This document shows positions 9,401 to 18,400 of a DNA stretch of 21,059 nucleotides, piece after piece; positions within the stretch are counted from its first letter, which is position 1; each line of letters opens with the position of its first letter. Both the position numbers and the translations under genes were made by a program. A model generated the notes under the pieces. The model worked only from the letters and a program-made list of their open reading frames with translations. It did not search any database and was not told the origin of the DNA. This DNA is from Strongylocentrotus pallidus (lineage: Eukaryota; Echinodermata; Echinoidea; Camarodonta; Strongylocentrotidae): positions 1,089,321 through 1,110,379 of the forward strand of contig JARBES010000133.1 in the NCBI GenBank assembly GCA_030265145.1, in the 5' to 3' direction.

Positions 9401-12400
9401 GTGATAAGTATCTGGACCAGTAGCACTACAAAACAAAAGAAAAGGGAATATTGCACAATTTTATCAATATGAATCAATGAAATAACATATTTCTTATCAC
9501 AATAATAATAATAATACATGAAATTTGTAAGAAGCCAAATCCACTTGTATTCATATGCTCAAGGCATACTTGTGAAACACCCAAAAAAATATTGTATAAT
9601 AAACAAAGGAACAGAAGTAAGATGGAACATTCCTATTCTGCCAAATTACATGTATTAAAGAGATTTGTTGTCTGTATACTCACTCACTTTAGCATGATTT
9701 TAAGAAACATATATAGGAGACAAACCATTGTCTATACACATGCAACAAAAAATAAAAAGTTGTAACTCTGTAAATCGCTGCATATTCATGATTAATGTTT
9801 AAAAATATAGTGTTCTCTTAATGAACACTAAACTTACATTTCGTTGAAGCTCTTGGTGCAAAAACTATCTACTTGGATTGAGGTCAAAGGTCCAACGTCA
9901 TAGGTCACTGCAATTCCAGGATCCACTTTCTTAAGACAGTTCCTTTAATAAAAAATAGTGTATGAATCATTGAAACATCATTATAAGCAAGAATACAAAT
10001 TATATTGTTGCTCACTCAGGTTAAAATCCTTCAACCTTAACGGCATAATATCAGGTTCTGCACAAATGCCCTCATCACAAAGACTATGATATGATAAATA
10101 AATACCTCACAGCATACAAATTTCTTCTTACTGGGTACCCACTTACTTCACCTGGGTGGAGGGTGGCAAATTACATTATGTTGCTGCAGGACTTGAACCA
10201 TGAACCTTGTGATCCACAGTCCAGTGATGTATCCGCTAGACCACGACACCTCTACATGTCCATGTAGCATCTTTACCAAGAAGTGGCATTGTTTTTTAAG
10301 ATATCCTATTTTTTTCATCAAATCGTAAAAGAGATCTCTAATTAGTCCATACCTGATGGATAGAGTAGTTCCAGGCAGTAGTCCAAGCGTATCATCATGT
10401 ATGTGAGTTGGTACAGACACATTGACAGTGGTCTTGGTAATGATGTCATCTATCTCTAGCTGAATAGATGAACTCTGACCAATGACCTCCTCTTTGCTGG
10501 TATGAGCCTCTGTAAGGTGGATAAATACATGGTGTAGTGGTTCATTCACTTGACTCTAAATTACATGATTGAGGATTCAGAGCCCTTGGGTTAGGGTTAG
10601 GTTTAGGTGCAGTCTTGGGTCCAGGAATGAAGCTAGGAATAATTTTTATGTTACATTTGCTGAAGCATTTGTCGTGTGATCAAAATTCCTTTATGTAGTG
10701 TACAAACATGTATTATCTTGAATTTTTGTCTTAAACACTTTTGAAACATACTTTGAAATTGCTACAATTAAGTCACTTACCTTCAATGGATGACTCTGTG
10801 ACTGTTTTCCTTGCAATCAGACCAGATATAGATGATAAAATATGATGATGTCTACAAGGAGAAGAAAACAAATGAAAAGGTGACTCTTATTGTCCGTTCC
10901 GACACAAATTTTTTAACTCTTAATGTAACTGGTATTGCATTAAATGCTGTGGTGACGAAAACAATGCCCTTGGAGTATTAAGGGAGGACAATATTCCATC
11001 TACTGTGAAGCCATCCCTACCTTTTAAAGTGCTTACCTTGATAAAGGAAAACAGTCGTGCACCTTCATGATCTTCCATTACATAGACATTATACTGGAAA
11101 ACATATATATTTCATATGGCATTTTGTTTTTCTTTAATGAAAAGATAAGATATATACCTTTGCTTTCCCTTGTTTGTCTGACATGATTCAGATGATGAAG
11201 TTCTAGTCATTGTCTGAAGCAAGTTTTGAGGTGCAGAATCCTGAACCATTAAACGAAAATAGATCCAATGGCTTTAAATTACAATGATGAAGTTTCATGT
11301 GCTAATTGTAAATTCTTGTTGAAATTGACCTCGAGTCGATTCCTGCTCCTATCAATCCTTTAAACCGCTAAATTTCTTTTTCGATTCTGTCACAAGTATG
11401 TTCACTCAAGTTATTCTATTCTCTGAAAACACAATATAGACTTGTACATCCAAAAATATCACATTTTAAACTGGGACTATAAAAAGAAGAGAAAAACTCG
11501 AGGATGAATAGACAACAAGACACGTTCAGTCTGTCCCCATTAAACACCTACTACCTACAACCATGAATTCCTAGTTATTTAGAAGCATTAAACCTCAAGG
11601 CCAAATCTTATATCCTGTACTGGATGGGTGCTATGTAGTATTCCACAAGAACAAATTAGTCTACTTTAATATACAACGCTTGAATTAAAATCAAATACTA
11701 TCAAAATTCAAACTAAAATCATTGATGTATATATTGATTGCTATATTAAACATAAGTAGACATTAGGTACTGGTTTACAGCTATATTGAATCATACCCTT
11801 TCCAATTCAATGTAAACCCTAGCTCACCTGTAATGCCTGTAGCTGTGAAAATGATGTAATAATGTAGATTGGCTGTGTCATTCCTTTCTTGGATAATTTC
11901 ATTACTGATGGCAAAACATGAGTCTATATGCAAAAAACAAAAAACAAGACAGATCATTATTTTAATGTTTATTGAAACACTGAAAGTACAAAGACTATGA
12001 TTTTACTACTGGTACTAATAATACTAGCAGTAGATAAACTCAAGTCTGTCTTTCTAGATGAACTGTACCACATTATATGAATTGTTGGTGGTGTCAAACA
12101 GAACTTTTTACATACATGTGTATGTACTTTATTTTATGTCTTCACTTAATAAGAAACAAATTCAAATTTGTGAAAAAGACCTCCCATTTTAAATTGCATA
12201 AATTTACAAGTAATTAAAGAATTCTAATCATAAAAATATTTTTTGCCATAAAATTGCACTTCATCTTCTGTTCTACATATCTCAAACATTATGCAAAGCA
12301 TAAACGTGAGTATTTATACTCAACCATTACAAACTCGTACCTCCATGTCTTTATTCTTGCAATCCATTTGGTACATCTGTCCTTCTCTCAGAAAGTTATA

Positions 12401-15400
12401 CCACCTGACAGCATCACCATGGAAACACAGTAGAGCTGCTCTACCACCATCATCTATCCTCTCCTGTTGCTTCCCAGCTATCTCATCCACATCCATCTCT
12501 CCATCCCCATCTCCTTCTCCTTCTCCCTGTCTTGGGACCGCATCTTTTTTTGCCCTCTTAGGATGGTTGGAGTCCAGGATGAGGACGTCACAGTAGAAAC
12601 TGGGTGTGGCTGACCCCGCCCTGCTCTCATCTCTCTGCTCCCGATGGAGAGGCTGTCTTCTACTTCTCAGCAGGAATGTTTCGGAGCTGATAGATTCTAG
12701 AGGCGATCCTTCTACATAAAAACATAGTGATTAAAACTAAATTATAGCTACAAGTATTTCATTGCCTTGGGCAAATTTTTATTGAAGTACTGCTCACTAA
12801 TCCTATCTATTTAGATTCAACAAGGAAAAGCTTTCCAAAACCTCAATTACTGTTGTTTAACCTGGTTAGATTATTATTTGGAGAATGTTCAAGAGAGGGA
12901 GCTTTTAAGGGGTCAGTTGTTCAATATTTGTTATTTCCCACAAAATTCTGATAATATTGAACATATCACAAATTATTAGGTACAAAAGAAATTTTGAAAT
13001 ATTACCATTAACATTTCTTTTCCTTTTTTCCACCATAGTACCACATATACCTGACTTTGTTAAGCTCCTTTTTCTCCTTCTAGGTCTGATGCACCCTGGT
13101 GATGCTGCCCACTCTGTTCCGCGATAAAGACATACAGCCTTTCTTGGATTGAACATCACATAAACATTGACCTTTGACCTCGAACTGTCCTTGGCATCTC
13201 TTTCAATATCCATCTCAGATTCACTCTTGTATATATTTCCATTGTGAGAGTTTGATGAAGTCCTGCTCTCCCGAATCACTAGAAAGTCATCGATTCTGAG
13301 CAGATGATTGAGGCAAGGCTGGGGAAAGCAACTGCTGGTTGAAGATCTTGGTTCCTTATCAGTTTTCTCTGTTCTGTCTCCCCTGTTAGATTCATTGCAA
13401 GATTTGGTGTGTTCTTTTAGAGGCAACATTTTGGCAAGAGTACATGGAATAGATCCGGTAGCATCTGAGAGAAATAATCTTCCATCTGTTCCTTTACAAC
13501 ATAGTTTGGCAACTAGAACCTAGAAGATAACCAAGAAAATTTCAAAATCTACATATTTTCTGAAAAATGTCAGTGTAAGTAATGCTTATCGAAAAATTGC
13601 TTTATGTGACTTAGCTCGAAAACAAAAATCTAATAACAATTGAAGCATATCCTAAAACAAGAATATTTCATAAAACCTGAAAAATTTGGAACAATACACA
13701 AACATGGTTCTTAATTCACAGTTTCAAAATAAAGACCATGGCAACAGGTTTCAGCCAGGAAACTAATTATTTTAAACTTATGGCATAGACTGGGTTTTTC
13801 TTTCTTTATAAGTGCACTAAACAAGTAAATTAATAAAGTCCATTAATTTATGTATGTGTCTAACGGCTGGCCACAGTACAGGATTCAAAGCCTCTACCCA
13901 TGTAGAGGAAAACCACATTTTTACAAATTATCTATGTCTAACACTTGAGCAATTATCATTTCTCTTTTTAAGTGAATAAAAGCTATGTTCCTATTGCTAA
14001 TCATATGTTCTAGCGATTCAACCATTCCCGGTCTCTTATCTGTTCTTACCATTGGTGTTGGCATATCACATGATCTCAGCATACGACACGTCCAGCCTGA
14101 CTGGTTGAGTGATGTGATATGACTGCTCCTTTCACCGAGAGGAGACTCAAAGCAGTCTGCTAGCTCTATTACCTTGGGGAAGGTACATGGCACAGTCTGA
14201 GAAAAGGAGTGAAATACAAAATAAAAGCAAGTAATATTAATCATCCCTAACCCTTGCATTGAATATACCTGTACATAAAACACATATAAAGCATCACCAA
14301 TATAGTGTCATGTACGTATGGTACAAATAGGCGTGACATTTTTGCAACCGTTATAAATATGTCACTTTATCGATACATACATGAATTGAATATTAGTATT
14401 CCTCAAACTCAGGATTTTTAAAGAAAGCTGTCCTTCTGATTCTATCGTTCTTTCGGCAAATCTTTTCATTATTGTTCTCCCTATTTGCAGCTCTCCTGCA
14501 ATACATTCCTCCAGTTTTGCCCTTTCTCCAGAAACTTTGTTGTAATGTCTAAATCTGACAACAAAATAAACCAAAGCCATTTTTTTGTATAGAGCTTCAT
14601 TCGTTCATAAACAAAAGCATTAGAGCTGGTAGAAAATTGCATTTCATTTGGAATATATGTAATGACACCTAGATATAATGAACAAACAAACCTTTGAAAT
14701 GTCATTACTGGGCTGAGAGAAGAAGCAAGCTGTATCATGAGATAAGAAGTCCTCATAGGGGTTTCTTTTTCTCTCTTTGATAATTGGCAGGTCATTTGAA
14801 GTCATCTTGGTGGTCAGAAGCTGGACTAAAACTGGAAGCATCTCCTTTAATCTTTACAAAAAAATGATTTAAGATTTAAGATTTGGTGAAAAATTAGACT
14901 TTTCTTCATAAATCTTTACAGTCTAAGACCACAATGATTATCAGATTTCTTTCAAATCCACACTAAACCATTCCAGTAGAAGTGAAATGAAGAGACTTTT
15001 CTGACTGGGAAATATCTACAGTTTATTTAATTATTAGGGAAATTGCTAACTTTATATTTCATTGCAGCAGATTTTCTATGCCATGAACAATGGACAATTA
15101 TAAAATTCCACAAAGTACCAAATAATTGAAGAGCCTGCTCTATATCTTGCAAAGTGTTAAAAACATGCAAAATGGTAAGATATTGCAGATAAGTTCTTTT
15201 TCAAATGGAAATTTAATTATTATATTGTACACATAAAGAATGTCTAAATGTAAACATGTCATAAGATTACACATCTCTAAAACAGACTATTTACTTCAAA
15301 ATGTCAGGGACTAGTTTCTGAAGCAATGTTGGGATTGCCTGGTGTTGTAACCATTCCAGAACAGTCAGGCTTGGAAACAACTTTCCACACAGCGGTAACA

Positions 15401-18400
15401 GAACCCGCTGAACATTGCTACTTTTCTCCTGAAAGATAAAAAAAGATGGAATAAATCACCATTTTGGTTTTTCACATTTCATACCCTCTTTACCCACTGA
15501 CACTGTTCCCAGGTTGTCTACACTTGATGTGTGTATGATGTATGATCATTTTTAAATCAAATTGTCAACAAATATATTTCCACTTACACTATGGAATTTA
15601 AATATAATGCAGTAGGTCTACATTATTTGGCAAAGTACATGTAATTGAAAATCAAATATCAGTGATATTAGAAGTATTACATGTGTATGCTGAATACTCT
15701 GATTTTCTTAATTCAAGTTTTTAACACACAAGACACTACATTTTTGACAAAATAGTAAATTTTGACCATTCTCAAAACAAACTGAGGATAACAACAATAA
15801 CAATGCATTATATTAAACATGTCAATCAGTTTGCATTGTATTTGCCATATAAAGTGAAACCTGTCTATAAAGACCACACACGGAAGACAAGAAAGTGGTC
15901 TTTATGAGCAGGTGGTCTTTCTATACAGGTGGTCACTAAAGCAGGTTTGACTGTACCTTGGTCGGTTGTTGTTGCTTTAATTTCCCCTCTATCTTGATTG
16001 ATGTTCTCATGCAACAAACAATATTCTCACAATCCCTGACTGTCTCACTCTCTCTGTCCGATGCATGGATCCTATGAGCATTGTGAATGGTGACCTCTGA
16101 CCCTATAGGAATGCTGGGAAGGTGTGACTTCCCATCATATTGGTAGGTCAGATAAAGCCTGCAAAGAAAGTTCATAAAAACCCATTAAATTCAAGTAGTT
16201 TTCATATAAACAAGATCTATCATAAAATGAGATCCTTAACAGAATGGATATTAGATAAAGTTTTGATACCATCATATTTCCTAGTAAATGTACCAACAAA
16301 TGCTAAGGTGACACTGAATTAAAGAAAAGAAAAAAGTCCATAAATGCATATTTAAAAATGAATTTAATAAGCAAGAGTATGAATAAAAGTGTGTGCAGAA
16401 CACGTCTATAATTTATGAAATAGAATTTTAAAAATAAGAACTCTTCTGTTTACATGTAATTAAAAAGCTAATTTGAATTAACTTTACTTGAATAGAAAAA
16501 TCTTGTTAAAATAGAAGAAAAAAACTTGCAGAATTAAAAAGCAACAGAATGGTCTTAATGGATACAAGCTTAAATCATACAAACAATAAAACTGGGGGAT
16601 TTGGGACACTTTCGGCAGTGAGAATTCTGTCAATCTATGAGCCATTTTTAGATGAACTGTTTTATATAAGAAAGAATATTTATGTACCTGTTGTTGGAAC
16701 TGAGCTCATAAATCCCCAGTGTCTGGTCAATGCACTTGGTAAGTGTCCCCTAATATAAAAAGAAAGGAAATTTCAATTTACTACCTAATCAAGATGTTGA
16801 AGTATAAATCAAAGTACAGTGATGACCTTGGTAAAAGTCAAGGGATTACATTATCAACATCATTTTTATAATGTAGACGCATTCTTCAAAACATAAAGCA
16901 ATAAAGTTACAGAATACAAGCAAAGATAAAAACAGTGCATATTAACTATACACTGATTTCATGATCCATATTTTTATTCATATGTTATCAGGAATATAAT
17001 GAAACCACATTGTGTTATTATACGTATGCCTTAATATATTGTCCTATGACATTCAAATATATTTTATACAAAAGTTCATGCTAATATTTTATCACTTTAT
17101 ATTTACTTCCTATCATGAAATAAAATATAACCCAAAGTGGACAAAATAAATTCCCTTTGAAGACTATACCCACCTTTTAGATAAAATGCAATTGAAAAAT
17201 ACCATCTTTAGACTTACCTGGCATGTAGGAATGTTTGTTTCCATGGTGATGCCATTGCAAGGAGTGATTTTTGAGAAAGCTGATAGAAGCAAGATCTTTC
17301 TGGGTCTGTCAGTTCCCTACAGTGATAATGAGAAATTTTGCCAAGTGATTCTCAGTACATCAATCCAAATTATATATTATGCAACCCAAATTTTACACAG
17401 ACAGGGCTATACACCAGAGAGCAAAGTTTTTTACACTGAAATACCGGTAAGTATCAATTTAACAAGAAAAGTTATTATGACTTTTGTTATCAATTAACAT
17501 TTAAATTTAATCTCCAATATTACATTCACTTACTTTTCAGGGATTTTTCAAATTTTGCAAAAGGGTGAGATAAAATTTGTTACTTCAATATCCAACTGTT
17601 AACCCATTGACTTCTTAATTATCTAATCACCATAGGCATAATACAGGGACCACTCGGCTCCCGTATACAAAGGGTTAGCATACGGGGGCTTGAATCTGAA
17701 ACGGAATTGGTACTATAATTTCACGTTCTGCTATTCATATGTCTACCTAATACGACTAATGCAAAATAGTTTGTACTTAGAAATAGTTGACATATAGACC
17801 TTTATTGCACTGTTCAGTTTCATAAATGACATCATTTGCTATCTAACTAAGATGTTGACGTATACAAACATTACACAGTGAGTACCTTGGTAATAGTAGT
17901 TGGAGTCACATTATTAATGTCATAGAATGATCCAACATGAATATCACCGTAGAATGATGTGGCTTCGTCTCCCTGTATAGAGGTAAAACAACATTATTTC
18001 ATCTTTAGTAAATGTCAAGAAATACTCACATTCTGTGTGACAGGTAGTGAAGCGGCTAATCATCATTATTGCTAATCTACACTTATGCTATTAGGCACCA
18101 TGGATTTATTCAACTGGTATTTGGAATGCCGCCGGAATGCCCCCCTCAGAATCCATTGTTCTGTTAATCCCCATTCCAGCCGCAAACTAGAATGCTACTT
18201 CCGGAATGCTCTCAGGATGGGCCATCCAAACAAAGGCGAGATCGGCAGCGCGACTACCTTCATAATATCGAGTGCCGGAATGGTTTACAGAATGTACTGT
18301 AAGAATTGATAGAAATCAAAATATATTTAACTGTTTTCGCTTCTCTCTCTCTCCCGCGATCTGTCTCTCTTTTTCTTTTCAAGCGTCGGTGGTATTGGGA

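Noticed and set aside
10102-10253. Functional tRNA gene
   Set aside because: A and B boxes are present, but the cloverleaf is imperfect and a SINE body follows, so it is a tRNA-derived SINE.
14362-14580. Minus frame with protein-like composition in the e8-e9 intron
   Set aside because: No splice phase fits e8 and e9 (both 0); e8 to e9 is in frame without it and matches vertebrate CTC1.
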